In this document: piece by piece, positions 51,751-63,055 of the stretch
Numbering within the stretch: the stretch's first letter is position 1
Layout of the letters: every line of letters begins with the position of its first letter
The notes under the pieces: generated by a model
Database searches by the model: none
What the model was told of the DNA's origin: nothing
Seen by the model: only the letters and a program-made list of their open reading frames with translations
Made by a program: the position numbers and the translations under genes
NCBI GenBank assembly: GCA_947184155.2
Contig: CAMXCT020001755.1
Span: 1-64,000 of the forward strand
Length of the DNA: 64,000 bases
Direction of reading: 5' to 3'
Source: Cladocopium goreaui
Taxonomy: Eukaryota > Sar > Dinophyceae > Suessiales > Symbiodiniaceae

Positions 51751-53542
51751 ATGTTTTTGCAAGAGTTGAGACAGGTTTGTTGTTTGAAAGTACTCAAAGC
51801 GAAGATTCTGGCAAAACAGTTGGAGTCTCAAGAAAAATCCTTGCATGCTAAGTTGCCTGAATCAGTAGAGAAGGTAGTGAGTGGCAAGAAAATCCTACTT
51901 TGGCAAAAAGTGCTAGAACAGAATGGCTACGATGATTTGGAAGTGGTGAAGTTTATGAAGGAGGGGGTTGTGTTGGTTGGCGCCCACGATCATCCGGCCT
52001 GTTACGCTTTGAAGTTGAAGTTGGCCTCCGCGTTCGTGTCAGAGCTCAGGAGTTCAGCCGCCCATTGTCGACTTGCTTTGGAAAGCAGGAGGCCTCAAAC
52101 AGATGCTCCTGGGTTCGCTGAACATCTTGAAACCACCCCAATTGGAGGATCATGAGACGCTTTGTGATTGAACAGGGTCCAAGTTGAGACCCATAGATGA
52201 TGGGTTAGAAGCACAGCTCAACTCGGCATACACTTCGACCATCAGACTTGATCTCCAAGATGCGGACTATGTAGTGGCGTTGACCCTAGAGTTGGGAAAA
52301 AGCCACGAGCTCGATTGGTTGGGAAAAACGCTACGCTAGACCTATCCAAAGCAAGTAAGCAACTCCTTGTCCTACCAGAGCACCGGGACCTCGCTGTAGT
52401 GTTCTTCAAAGACAGTACGGGGAACTCCAGGTACTACATCCCCAACGCTTTGTTTGGGTCCACCGCCGCTGTTTACGCATTCAATCGAGTCAGTAGGTCC
52501 CTGTGGTTTTTGATAAACAAATTTTTGAAAGTGCCGTCAGCAGTGTACTTCGACGATTACCCTATGTTCTCGCCAAAAGCCAGTGCCCAAGAGACAGACT
52601 CTCTTGTGTCGGATTTCTTGGATCTCCTCGGGTGGAAGCATGATCGAACCGGCCCCAAGGGAAAGCCCTTCGATTCTTCCTTTGATGTCTTCGGGCTGAC
52701 AATGCACCTGTCAGGCTTGAAGGAAACCAGTTCCATTATATACCTTGACCAACAAAGAAGGGAGGATTGAAAAGATCTCTTCAAAGGTCCTCAAGGTCAA
52801 AGAGAATGGTGTGATGAGCTTGGCCGAGGCGCAAGAGATACGTGGCCTGATGAATTTTGCCACTGGCTACTTTGCCGGAAGAGCTTTAAAATATGCCTGT
52901 TTCAAAATTTTCTCCCTGGTGGATAAGGGCAATTCGAGGGTGCCCCAGTTGAAGCACTGGTGCGAGGAAGTCCTTGTCTTACTCGGTAGTGTCCGACCCA
53001 GGACCATTCCCCTAAGCATCAATACCCGAACTGTTTTGGTGTTCACCGATGGTTCTTGGGAAAATGGTGTGGCAGGCTTAGGAGCTGTCCTTCTGGACGA
53101 ATCCAGTGGTTCCCGAATTGTAGTTCAGGATAAGGTACAACAAAACCTGCTTGAGCTTTGGAAAAACGTTGTGGGGGACCAGCTCATCTGTCAAATAGAG
53201 CTATTGGCCATGGTGCTCGTCCGATGGCAATGGAAGCAAGAATTGAGCAACAGAAGAGTCCTCCTCTTTGTGGACAACAATTCTGCCAGAGGGGGCGTTG
53301 TTAAAGGTAGATCCAATAGTCCCACAATGGATGACTTGATCAAAGCCTTTTACTCAATTGAAGTTCATCTGCCATCATTCTGGTGGGTAGAGAGAGTCCC
53401 GAGCAAAAGTAGTCCAGCAGATGAGCCTTCCCGTTTTGAAGGCCAACAGGCAGCCAAACAATGGGCTGCTCACTTCATCTCGGGCTTCGAATGCCAAAGC
53501 TTGGTAGCAGATTGGTTAGTCAAAGCGGCAGGAAACAGATAG
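51751..53542 (+). pseudogene. Retroelement pol, copy 1: reverse transcriptase and RNase H, frameshifted
   Basis: The parts are in three frames. 51751-52155 has an N-terminal region with YDDLEVVKFMKEGVVLVG and HPACYALKLKLA. Around 52155-52300 a shifted frame has the motif RRFVIEQG followed by LRPIDDGLEAQLNSAY. 52315-52770 has ATLDLSKASKQLL (motif A), NALFGSTAAVYAFNRVSR (motif B) and AVYFDDYPMFS (motif C). 52745-53542 is RNase H with LVFTDGSWENGVAGLGAVLL, CQIELLAMV, LLFVDNNSARGGVVKG and PSKSSPADEPSR. The domain style (FGSTAAVYAFNR, FDD, RNase H with DNNSA) resembles DIRS-like or related retroelements common in dinoflagellates. At least three frameshifts make it inactive. No recombinase or terminal repeat was found. 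Confidence 0.8.
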
Positions 53543-53857
53543 TCTGGTTTTGAAATAGGGGGGATATGGAAACCGATCCTACCCAACCGCTTAGCAGAAA
53601 GCCGATCACGATCCAACCAGATGGTTCCAACATGCGGAAGGCTGGACATCAATTGTACAGAGGCCGAGTGAGACATCAAAATCTCCAACCAGATGTTCCC
53701 CCGATATGGTGAAAAAAGATTGACTGCGCCGCTGATTGAGGTAGAGACAGTTGATCATTTCTAGGATCAAAGAGTTAAGACAAGAAAAGCTCTTGACGAT
53801 GAAGGGAAAACAGTCTATGCGACAAGCCTGGAAGCACAATACCCTAGGAAGTTTTGT

Positions 53858-55830
53858 TTGTCTTTGGTGCAGTGCGTAGTACGCCAACTGCAACGGCAAA
53901 ACATCCAAATTCCGCATGACTCTTTGTTTGCTGCGAAAGATGAGAACATGTTTGAAATGCAAACTGCAAGAATAACTGCACAGGGACAAAGCAAAAAGAG
54001 CAAGTTGCCGCCTTTGATACCTGACTCCTTTGCAATAGGTGTTTTCTATGTGCCGCAGCCATCTGATGTACCATGTTCATTGCAAAGCAAGCTTTCCTCT
54101 GAGTTGAAAGCCTACATTGTCACTGGAGAAGTTGCCACCATTCCACAGTATTCTCGCCTTTTGCGTAGGATTTCCACTACGACCCCATTTTCTGTACAAG
54201 GGGGCGTGCAAACTGGTGACGAATTTTTTGAAGTGGCTTTTGGATTGCCTTGGTCACATGAGACCTTCATGGCCAAGGCTGCTGAGAGAGAACACCCTTC
54301 AAACTTTTGCAAAATGGTGCCAAGTGATTTACAAGAGGTGGTGGGTTTTCATGTGACACATAGTTTTGTGGAAGTGTCAAAGACCAGGCTGGATTGGTGC
54401 AAACGATGGTTGCAACGTGCTGCAGAACTGGACCGGGAGGAAAAGCAGGAGGCCAAAACCAGGCATCCACCAACCGTGAAAAAACGCTTAAGGTTGACAC
54501 GTGAAATTTTGCAGAGCATTGACTATGAAGACATGGATGCGTTGAAGTTTTTGGAGGAAGGATCCCCTTTGGCGGGGGAAATTGATGCAGCGGCCGTTTT
54601 CAAAGATCCTACAAACCATGTTTGGCCACCTTGCCTCAACTGGAAGAGAATGCTGAGAAACGGAATGCCCTAGTTTTGGGCATGACAAAACAGTTCTGGG
54701 TCCAGTGAACTTGATGCTGCAGTTTTAAAAGAGACGCGAGAGGAAATTGCGAAAGGCTGGGCTGACCTGACACAACTTGAACCAGGGTCAGCCATTTCGA
54801 GACGATTCCCATTAGCCCAAGGAGACAAGATAAGGATGGTTGACGACTACTCAGTTTCTGGTGTGAACGACAGCTGCACGATTCACACAAAGCTTGACCT
54901 TCACATGCTCGACACGTTTGTGGCGGTAGCCAAACTTTACTTTGAAAGCATGAAACAGCAGTCTGGCGATTGCACTCTGGCAGCAAAAACATGCGACCTC
55001 AAAGCGTTACCGCCAGATCCCGGTGAAAGCTTCCCACCGGAAGTATGCCTACTTCTGCATTTACAACCACGAAGTTGGCGGTGTTGAAATTTACAGGTCG
55101 ATGACGTTGCCATTTGGTGCCAACCTACTTCACTGCATAGCTTGCCGGGGACCGAGATTGATGACCACCAATTTCTATGATGACTTCATCTTAGCCAGCC
55201 ATCCTGGCCTTCAGGATTCTGCAAAGAGTAGCATGGAACTTGTTTTTCTTTTTACTGGATGGGAGTTTGCTGTGGAAGGACGCAAAGCTACAGATTTTTC
55301 CAGCGTATGTGCAGCGCTGGGAGTTGAGTTCAACTTGAAGGGTTCACTTGACGGGGTAATCCAAAACACCCAGAGCAGGGTAGCAGCTTGAGAAGGTTAT
55401 ACGAGACAAGGCGTTGAACAGACATGATTCACTGAAGTTGCGTGGACGGCTTGGGTTCGCGGATAGCTTTCTGCATGGCAGGTTAGGATCCTTGGTGTTG
55501 AAGAGGCTCATTGACCATGCCTACAGCTTCACAAACACTGTGGACGATGAACTGGCGCAACTGTTGGAGTTCATGCTGGAAAGGCTAAAGAAGGCCAGCC
55601 CAAAGAAGGTTGATGCTTCGACTGTGAAGGAGTGGAGCGTTTTTACGGACACTTCATACAACATGGAGGGAAAGGTTAGTGGCCTTGGAGGAGTCCTTGT
55701 AGACTCCAACGGACGTTGTTGTTCCAGAAGTTTGTGAGGTCCTTGGCGCCAGCTGCAAGGACACCATAATATATGAGCTTGAGTTGCTTGCAGCGTGCGT
55801 TGGACCGAGTTTCATAGCTGACATCCCCTC
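53858..55830 (+). pseudogene. Retroelement pol, copy 2: reverse transcriptase and RNase H, degraded
   Basis: A distinct member of the same family as 51751-53542. 53858-54673 encodes an N-terminal region (CKMVPSDLQEVVGFHVTHSF; SIDYEDMDALKFLEEGSPLA). 54740-55087 has REEIAKGWADLTQLEPG, RRFPLAQGDKIRMVDDYS and VSGVNDSC. After a frameshift near 55030, 55023-55391 has MTLPFGANLLHCIACRGP and TTNFYDDFILAS. 55414-55737 has LRGRLGFADSFLHGRLGS and EWSVFTDTSYN (RNase H start), and IIYELELLAACV follows near 55770 in another frame. Several stops and shifts make it inactive. It retains the order N-term, RT, RNase H. Confidence 0.75.
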
Positions 55831-55954
55831 AACGTTTCTTACACATCCCCTCTAAGAAGCTTCATGCGATGGGTCTTCAGCTGCTTGGGAATATTTGGAA
55901 AATTTCGTACAGAAAGTGAAAATGGAGTGCAACAGGTTTCTACAGAATGGGGAG

Positions 55955-56640
55955 CGGTTTCAACACGTTGCACCCCAAGTTAAAAAGAGACGTCAGCCTG
56001 CTTGAGTTCACTGTCTTGCACTGCACCAGCAAGAACATGACGGTGAAACTTTTGGCACAAAATCGAACTGTCTTGGACATGCTGAGTAAAATCATTTACG
56101 TGTGCAGTGACTTTCGTTTCATCTTCGAAGTCTGGCTTAGAGGTGGTGTGGGAGGGGTCACATTAAAGATGTGACATCTCTTGCAGGTCAAAAAGGCCCA
56201 ACCCACAGCCACCCTTTTTGACCGAAGGGAAAACATAACCATACCGCACGCGGTTTCAACACGTTGCACCCCAAGTTAAAAAGAGACGTCAGCCTGCTTG
56301 AGTTCACTGTCTTGCACTGCACCAGCAAGAACATGACGGTGAAGCTTTTGGCACAAAATCAAACTGTCTTGGACATGCTGAGTAAAATCATTTACGTGTG
56401 CAGTGACTTTCGTTTCATCTTCGAAGTCTGGCTTAGAGGTGGTGTGGGAGGGGTCACATTAAAGATGTGACATCTCTTGCAGGTCAAAAAGACCCAACCC
56501 ACAGCCACCCTTTTTGACCGAAGGGAAAACATAACCATACCGCACGCGGTTTCAACACGTTGCACCCCAAGTTAAAAAGAGACGTCAGCCTGCTTGAGTT
56601 CATTGTCTTGCACTGCACCAGCAAGAACATGACGGCCTCA
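55955..56640. repeat. 296-bp tandem repeat, 2.3 copies
   Basis: CGGTTTCAACACGTTGCACC starts units at 55955, 56251 and 56547, exactly 296 bp apart and nearly identical. The third breaks off at 56636. Each full unit holds the same 68-75-codon frame (HPKLKRDVSLLEFTVLHCTS) and an inverted GGTCAAAAAG...CTTTTTGACC pair. It begins inside the end of retroelement copy 2. Confidence 0.95.
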
Positions 56641-57679
56641 TCAAAACATACTGCCTTTCATGTTGGGTTGATGGACCGAATCTCAGGTGGTTTTTCAACA
56701 TGTAACTGTATCGTGCAGTGCGTGTGTTCTGTGCATTAAATGCGGTTGAGTCTTCCTGCCACATAAACAAGTGTGATGTTGCGCAATTTTCCCTTGCAAT
56801 GTTTCAACGTGCCCAATATGTGGCCGGGTTTAAGGAAATGTTTTTTTTGATTTTTTCCATGTTTTCAATGATGGTTAATGTGTGGATTTAAGGGCGCATA
56901 TTTTCAGACAAACCCATGTACAGGGGGCCAAAACTAGCCCATTTCCGTAGCAACATGTATTCCAGCAAGTCGGAACTTTTTGTATTAGATGACATATTAA
57001 ACTGGTTTGTTCCCGGCGGCGCCGGGCGGCAAACTTGATTTGTTTTGTTGACAGACATGTTTGGCTTTACATGGAAATAGAGATTGATTTGCAGGTTGAT
57101 TGACAATTTATACTGGTTGTGGCATATTTTGTTTTTTCCTTGTTCGATATGGTTTTTGGTTTTCCCTCATTGAGAATCACCAATTTGCCAATGAATGGCC
57201 AAACACATGCGATTTCAACAAATGAACAAGGCTCTTTGGTTTTGTAGGATTGAAAGCGTGGCCCGCATATTTTTTTTGGTTCTGGGCATGTTTGTTTTGC
57301 ATTTTTTCACGGTGTGTGTGTGTGTGCAAGAACAGCTGGATTGTTGTTTTTGTGGTTGGTGTTTTTCATGTTTCAAAAAACATGTAACAGATCACATTGC
57401 TGTGAATTTTCCCGTTTTTCAACCGCAGTTCGCAGCCAGTGCTTTCAAATTTGCAATGTTTCCATACAGTGAAAAAATCCCGCAAACACAAAAATCATGT
57501 TTTGTGACGCAGCAACCACATGAGACTTGACAACATTCATTTTTGATCACATTTTCTGTCAAACACGTTGACGACGCGCTTTGTGCTCGTTTTTCGCCAT
57601 GGTGCAGGACAATTCATTGAACATGTAAGTCTGAAATTTTCCGGTACCATGAGAACTTCCCAGGTATCATTTTTCCCCA
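56641..57679. other. No gene seen
   Basis: T-rich DNA with no supported frame. The plus frame 57195-57530 is rich in Phe and Cys without a motif. A GGCGGCGCCGGGCGGC patch lies near 57018. Confidence 0.4.
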
Positions 57680-58200
57680 ACAGCGTAAACTAATGGGGTC
57701 TTCAGCCCACAATAGCTCCGGTGTGCACTGGTGCAGGCGCCGGGTCAGGTTCAACGAGGTTCCGGAAAAGGTCTGGGAGGTTTTGGTGCAGAACCACCTT
57801 ACGTTCAACAGGGTTCCGGAGAAGGTTCCGGAGAAGGTTCCGGAGAAGGTCTGGGAGGCTTTGGTGCAGAGCCAGGTCAAGTTCAACAGGGTTCCGGAGA
57901 AGGTTCCGGAGAAGGTTCCTGAGAAGGTTCCAGGAAGGCTTGGTTCCGGAGAAGGTTCCAGAGAAGGTTCCGGAGAAGGTCGGGGAGGCTTTGGTGCAGA
58001 ACCAGGTCAGGCGCAACAGGGTTCCGGAGAAGGTTCCGGAGAAGGTTCCGGAGAAGGCCTGCACGGCCTTTCAACTCACGGAAACCAAGCTGAGGTGTAT
58101 CGAGGCTGCTTCGCAGCACGCTTCAGAAAGACTTGTAAAAATCCAACCTTTCGGCTGTTGGGGATACCACCGAAGCTTATTTTTTCCCATTTCGCAATTG
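57680..58200 (+). repeat. GGTTCCGGAGAA minisatellite element, copy 1
   Basis: A conserved head (CCCCAACAGCGTAAACTAAT, GGGGTCTTCAGCCC, AGCTCCGGTGTGCACTGGTG) is followed by a 12-bp GGTTCCGGAGAA array interrupted by a GGTCTGGGAGGCTTTGGTGC, AGAGCCAGGTCAGGTTCAAC spacer. A conserved tail (CCTGCACGGCCTTTCAACTC ... GCTGTTGGGGATACCACCGA) closes it. The unit length is a multiple of three without stops, so all frames stay open. No proof of coding. Confidence 0.85.
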
Positions 58201-60380
58201 CAGTGAAACAATTCGAACAAACTTTGGGTAACACATTTTTTTTGTAACCTGAACTTCGTTCCGTAGGTGAAATGGGTAGTATTTTTCAAATCGGCATGGG
58301 TGTGTGGATCAATTGCTGTGTGCATTGCAGGAGGGACCAGTGAATGTGTGCTTCAACACGCAAAGTTATGGCGTGGAAGTCGCTTTTGATCCCCAGACGC
58401 AGGCACCAAATTGTCACGTTGACCCAGTGCCGGTGCGACATGATGCAGATTTTTGTCCCCCAAACTGTGGGTGCTTCAAGATTACGCAGTCCGCGACAAC
58501 AACATATTAGCGCAAACAATTTTTGCAATGGCAAAATATTTTCTTGGATGAAATGTGTTATTAACAGAAACATCTTTTGCTTGATTCTTCTTGTGGTGGG
58601 AGGAACTTCGAGGCTCAACAAGCAAAGGTTCGCCATATTTTCCCAGAGTTTACGATCTTTTATTATATAGGAAAAAATATGATGTTAATTTGGGTACCCT
58701 ATTATCAGACCATTTGTGGATGAATCCATTGGGGAGGCTATTCACATCCAGCTGTATCAAGTATTTGGGTGTAAACTGAATGGGTAGCAGGATGAATTGA
58801 TCCATATCCACTTTAGTCTTCGCTCATCTGTACGTGGCCCAGGAACAACGTCTTTCGTTTCGCTTTGCGGTCCTGTCCCTGGCCCGTGGACAGTCAATCA
58901 TGTTTCCCTGGTGGCAGAATTCAGCCAGGAGTTAGCTTAAAGAAAGAGACAATGTGTTGTAGTGTAAGATGTTGCATGCTACCAAGTGTATTGAAATCAA
59001 TGCCCCCACATCCCAACACGACTCTTCGAATTACCATTGGCTGAAGTCGTTACCAGAATCGCCCTGGCATGGATACATCTTCACTCAGATTAACCGACAG
59101 GTGTCCAGGGTCTTAGATTCCATAGGTTCTTCGGTCCCACGGTCCAACTCTCAGGTGAGTGTGTCTCTACCCCAACTGCTTCAGCAACTCATTGAAATCC
59201 AGTGCCTCAGCTGCATAGGGATCTTGACTCATCAAGGGGGCCGTGGCTGGCACAGCAGTCAGGAAAGATGGTGCAGCAGTGGCGCCCAAGTCGCAGGGAA
59301 GGTGCGAATGCGTGGGATTTTGCTGCGGTTGAGGCATGGATTTTTGGATAATTTTTCGGGCAGTTTAGAGTGATATAGAGTCATTAGTTCGAGTTTCTTT
59401 TTATATCTATATCCACACAATGTGTACCATATCACAGGCTTTCGAGTCCTTCGATTAGAACAGTATCCGCCCCCTTGATGGTGCTTGACCATCAATCGTA
59501 TGACAGGGCGCCCCCAGCTTCGCAGCCGCAAAGTGTTGGGATCTCAACGAACCCTGGCAGAGGTTGATATCACAAGGGGTTGTGCAGGTCGTGCACACAG
59601 CTGCTCAGTTGCTGTTCTTTTGTCGTCTTGACGCTACGCAGTGATGCTTGCCGCTCCGATGATTTGCGAAGTCTTTGAATACGACATGACAAGAACGATG
59701 GTTTCACCCTTTATTGAACACACCTTGGTCCTTGGTCCAAAGTTGGGTTGTCCACGGCGCCACGGAAGGTTCCTGAGACTCCAGCCAATGCGGCCCGTGA
59801 CCCAGTGGTGGGCCAATTTTTTCGATGATCTCAGAGGTAGGGGAGGCTATGGGCGAGGCAGAAACACAAATGAATTTTCAATGGTGATGACTGATGATGA
59901 GGTTGATTACGGTGATTACTGATGATTTTGATGGTGATAAGCGGTATGCTTGTCATTCTGATGTAGAGGATTGCAAAGTCATGCAGGTCATTGGCTCTGT
60001 TGCAAAGGCATTCTCCAATGAGCCATGCACTAACTTGTCAAGCAGTTCTTTATATGTTTGCAAGTAGTTTTTTCATCACTTTGCTTGTAGCAGCCCCAAA
60101 AGGATAGAAAAGTAAAAGCCTACTAAAACAGTGGTAATTTACCTTCATATCTTTTGGCAAGCTGCAATACTCGAATGCCCAGTCCATGTTTGAAAATAGT
60201 TACGTCATATCTTTCTATGAGGTTTTTAACTGCCCAGTGGACTCCAATTTCAAAGAGGCTATTGTAGGTGCCAAGGGATACCCCAATTCATGGCATTTTT
60301 AGTGAGGAATGTCATGTTCATAACCATCATATTCCCATCATTTCCCCATGAATCTTCAATAATTCATACCATGATTTTTT
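58201..60380. other. No firm gene; two weak plus-strand frames
   Basis: 58969-59373 (MLHATKCIEINAPTSQHDSS; GSSVPRSNSQVSVSLPQLLQ) and 59641-59922 (MMLAAPMICEVFEYDMTRTM; WWANFFDDLRGRGGYGRG) have plausible composition but no motif, no homologous copy here, and no clear splice partners. I list them as unsupported. The rest shows nothing. Confidence 0.3.
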
Positions 60381-60384
60381 CCCC

Positions 60385-61215
60385 AACAGCGTAAGCTAAT
60401 GGGGTCTTCAGCCCAGAACAGCTCCGGTGTGCACTGGTGCAGGTGCCGGGTCAGCTTCAACAGGGTTCCGGAGAAGGTTCCAGGAAGCCTTGGTGCAAAG
60501 CCAAGTCAGGTTCAACAGGGTTCTGGAGAAGGTTCCGGAGAAGGTTGGGGAGAAGGTTCCGGCGAAGGTCACAGGGTTTCGGAGAAGGTTCTGGAGAAGG
60601 TGGTTCAACACGGTTGCGGAGAAGGTTTCCGGCGAAGGTCTGGGAGGCTTTCGTGCAGAGTCAGGCCAGGTTCAACAGGGTTCCAGAGAAGGTTCTGGAG
60701 AAGGTCTGGGAAGCTTTGGTGCAGAGCCAGGTCAGGTTCAACAGCGTTCCGGAGAAGGTTCCGGAGAAGGTTCCGAGAAGGTCTGGGAAGCTTCGGTGCA
60801 GAGCGAGGTCAAGTTCGGAGCAGGTTTGGGAGGCTTTGGTGAAGAGGCAGGTCAGAGAAGGTTCCAGGAAGCCTTGGTGCAAAGCCAAGTCAGGTTCAAC
60901 GGTTTCAGGTTCTGGAGAAGGCCCGGGAGGCTTGGGTGCAGAGCCGTTTCGGAGAAGGTTCCGGAGAAGGTCTGGGAGGTCTTGGTGCAGAGGCAGGTCA
61001 GGTTCAACAGGGTTCTGGAGAAGGAGGTTTCGGAGAAGGTTCCGGGAGGCTTTGTGCAGAGGCAGGTCAGGTTCAATGGTTCCGGAGAAGGACTGGGAGG
61101 CTTTGGAGCAGGCTGAGGTGTTTCCAGTGCTTGGCTTCGCAGCACGCTTCAGAAATAGTTGTCAAAATAAAACGTTGTGGCTGTTGGGGATACCACCGAA
61201 GCTTATATTTCCCAA
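60385..61215 (+). repeat. GGTTCCGGAGAA minisatellite element, copy 2 (longest)
   Basis: The same head and tail as copy 1, with a longer and more irregular array in which 12-bp units and GGCTTTGGTGCAGAG spacers alternate. The tail ends GCTGTTGGGGATACCACCGA near 61200. Confidence 0.85.
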
Positions 61216-61220
61216 AATTC

Positions 61221-61740
61221 CCCAACAGCGTAAGCTAATGGGGTCTTCAGCCCAGAATAGCTCCGGTGTGCACTGGTGCAGGCGCCGGGTGAGGTTCAAC
61301 AAGGTTCCGGAGAAGGTTCCGAAGGTTCCGGAGAAGGTCTGGGAGGCTTTGGTGCAGAGCCAGGTCAGGTTCAACAGGGTTCCGGAGAGGTTCCGGAGAG
61401 GTTCCGGAGAAGGTTCCAGGAAGCCAGAATAAGTTCAAGTTCAATAGGGTTCCGGAGAAGGTTCCGGAGAAGGTAGAAGGTTCCACGAAGCCTTGGTGTC
61501 GGAGAGGCTTTGGTGCAGAGCCAGGTCAGGTTCAACAGGGTTCCGGAGAAGGTTGCTTCGGTGCAGAGCCGGGTCCGGTTCAACAGGGTCCTGGAGAGTC
61601 AGGTGAGGTTCAACAGGGTTCGGGAGAAGGTTCCGGAGGTCTGGGAGGCTTTGGTGGAGAGTCAGGTGAGGTTCAACAGGGTTCCGGAGAAGGTTCCGCA
61701 GAAGGTTCCGGGAGGCTTTGGTGCATAGTCAGTTCAGGCA
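61221..61740 (+). repeat. GGTTCCGGAGAA minisatellite element, copy 3, 5' part
   Basis: It starts CCCCAACAGCGTAAGCTAAT directly after copy 2 and stops at about 61740 without the tail. The tail-like part resumes at 62880, so copy 3 is interrupted by a 1.1-kb insert. Confidence 0.8.
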
Positions 61741-62879
61741 TACTCCACCCGATCGCAGTGGCAAAAAGCTGGTAGACTGCATACTCCGCTTGTGTGCTTG
61801 GCCTCCCGGTGCAGGGCCACGCCAAAGTTGAACATGCTGTTGCACCGTGTGCGCATTGGCTTGGGCTTGGAGGAAGACCGCATGGCACCAAATCCTTTTG
61901 CTACCTGCTACGCCATGCGCAAGGCCAGACCAGGAGGCGTGTTGCCCCAACCTGTCACACCCTTTCCGCCAGTGCCCGTTTTAGACAAAGAGGTAGGCGT
62001 CGTTGAAGTGGCGCTTGAAGAGGTGAACGTGGCAGGTGGTGCGGAGAGTGTCAAGGAAGAGCATTCACGGTTGTCTCAGGGGTTACTGTGGTCAGCCGAA
62101 TTTCGCTTGGTTCCCTGCTAGGTGGCTAGCAAAATTGCACCCCTCTTTCAACAAGGGAAAGCGGGATCTTATCAGAATGTCCAAGCGGTCCAGATTCAGC
62201 GCCGCCGCAGTCTGGGGAGAGTAGCGACCATACATCCTCTTATCCTCTGCGAGTAGAGATTGCCACGTTGTGTCAAGTACGAAGATGGCAGGAGAGTTAG
62301 CTTTGTTTTTGGCAGCAGTAGCCTGGCCATCTCAGCCTGCTTGACCTTCTTCAGAGCACGGTTCGGGAAATCGTAGTTGGCCCATTGGGGGTTGATGGCT
62401 ACCTGTGAGAGCCACACCGCAGGCCTAGGGAAGAAAACACGGCTTGCTAGTCTAGTCAGGTCAAGTGTCCACTCGGAGAACATGTGTCGGTGCCCGATTT
62501 TCTTGTGTTGAGAGAGGGCAAACTGAGACACACTTCCTTGAAGGTACCACCCACGCAGCAAGCTGTAATCGGTGGGCCAGTTGCGGGGGCACACCGTGGC
62601 ATCTTTCCTCCACCGTTCAGCAGTGATGCCCTTCTCAGACGGGGTGATGACCTCTAAGACTACTCGCACCGCTCCTATGGAGATAAAGCTGAGCATCACA
62701 CCCGGCTCAATCAGATTATTACTGCACCTCTCAATTTTTATCGTGCTGAAACTGCTTCGCCGAGAGCACTCACTGTCAATTTCCCATTTTGTACCGGGGG
62801 CTCGATTGTCGGCAAAGCGCGCCGCCAGTAGGGTGACATCACTGCGGGCTGACGCCACGCTTCACCTATATCTCAGTGC
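61741..62879. mobile_element. 1.1-kb insert interrupting minisatellite copy 3
   Basis: The minisatellite element breaks at GCATAGTCAGTTCAGG and resumes with CAGGTCAGGTTCAACAGGG. The DNA between has normal complexity, no GGTTCCGGAGAA units, and one long minus frame. No clear target-site duplication or inverted ends were seen, so the insertion mechanism is open. A plus-strand frame at 61794-62121 overlaps nothing known. Confidence 0.5.
62196..62858 (-). CDS. Unrecognised 220-residue protein in the insert
   Basis: A full frame from ATG (62858) to TGA, filling over half of the 1.1-kb insert. It reads as a balanced globular protein, not a repeat artefact: MASARSDVTLLAARFADNRA, EPGVMLSFISIGAVRVVLEV, HKKIGHRHMFSEWTLDLTRL, RPAVWLSQVAINPQWANYDF and a basic tail TLPRLRRR. 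There is no Cys cluster, P-loop, signal peptide or membrane segment. The beta-rich alternation and basic C-terminus might fit a structural or nucleic-acid-binding protein, but I recognise no family. It could be a captured or integrated foreign gene. Splice sites are not needed to explain it. Confidence 0.5.
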   Translation of the reverse strand: MASARSDVTLLAARFADNRAPGTKWEIDSECSRRSSFSTIKIERCSNNLIEPGVMLSFISIGAVRVVLEVITPSEKGITAERWRKDATVCPRNWPTDYSLLRGWYLQGSVSQFALSQHKKIGHRHMFSEWTLDLTRLASRVFFPRPAVWLSQVAINPQWANYDFPNRALKKVKQAEMARLLLPKTKLTLLPSSYLTQRGNLYSQRIRGCMVATLPRLRRR

Positions 62880-63055
62880 CATACAGGTCAGGTTCAACAG
62901 GGTTCCGGAGAAGGTTCCGGAGAAGGCCTGCACGGCCTTTCAACTCACGGAAACCAAGCTGAGGTGTTTCCAGCGCTTTGCTTGGCAGCACGCTTCAGAA
63001 AGATTTGTAAAAATAAACCGTTGCAGCTGTTGGGGATACCACCAAAGCTTTAGGA
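62880..63055 (+). repeat. GGTTCCGGAGAA minisatellite element, 3' part
   Basis: Two 12-bp units, then the conserved tail CCTGCACGGCCTTTCAACTC, GGAAACCAAGCTGAGGTGTT and GTTGGGGATACCACCAAAGC. It is probably the rest of copy 3 past the insert. Confidence 0.8.

Noticed and set aside
57693..58247. Frames with VPEKVPEKV or SGEGSGEG repeats
   Set aside because: All frames of the 12-bp minisatellite are open, so open length is not evidence of coding.
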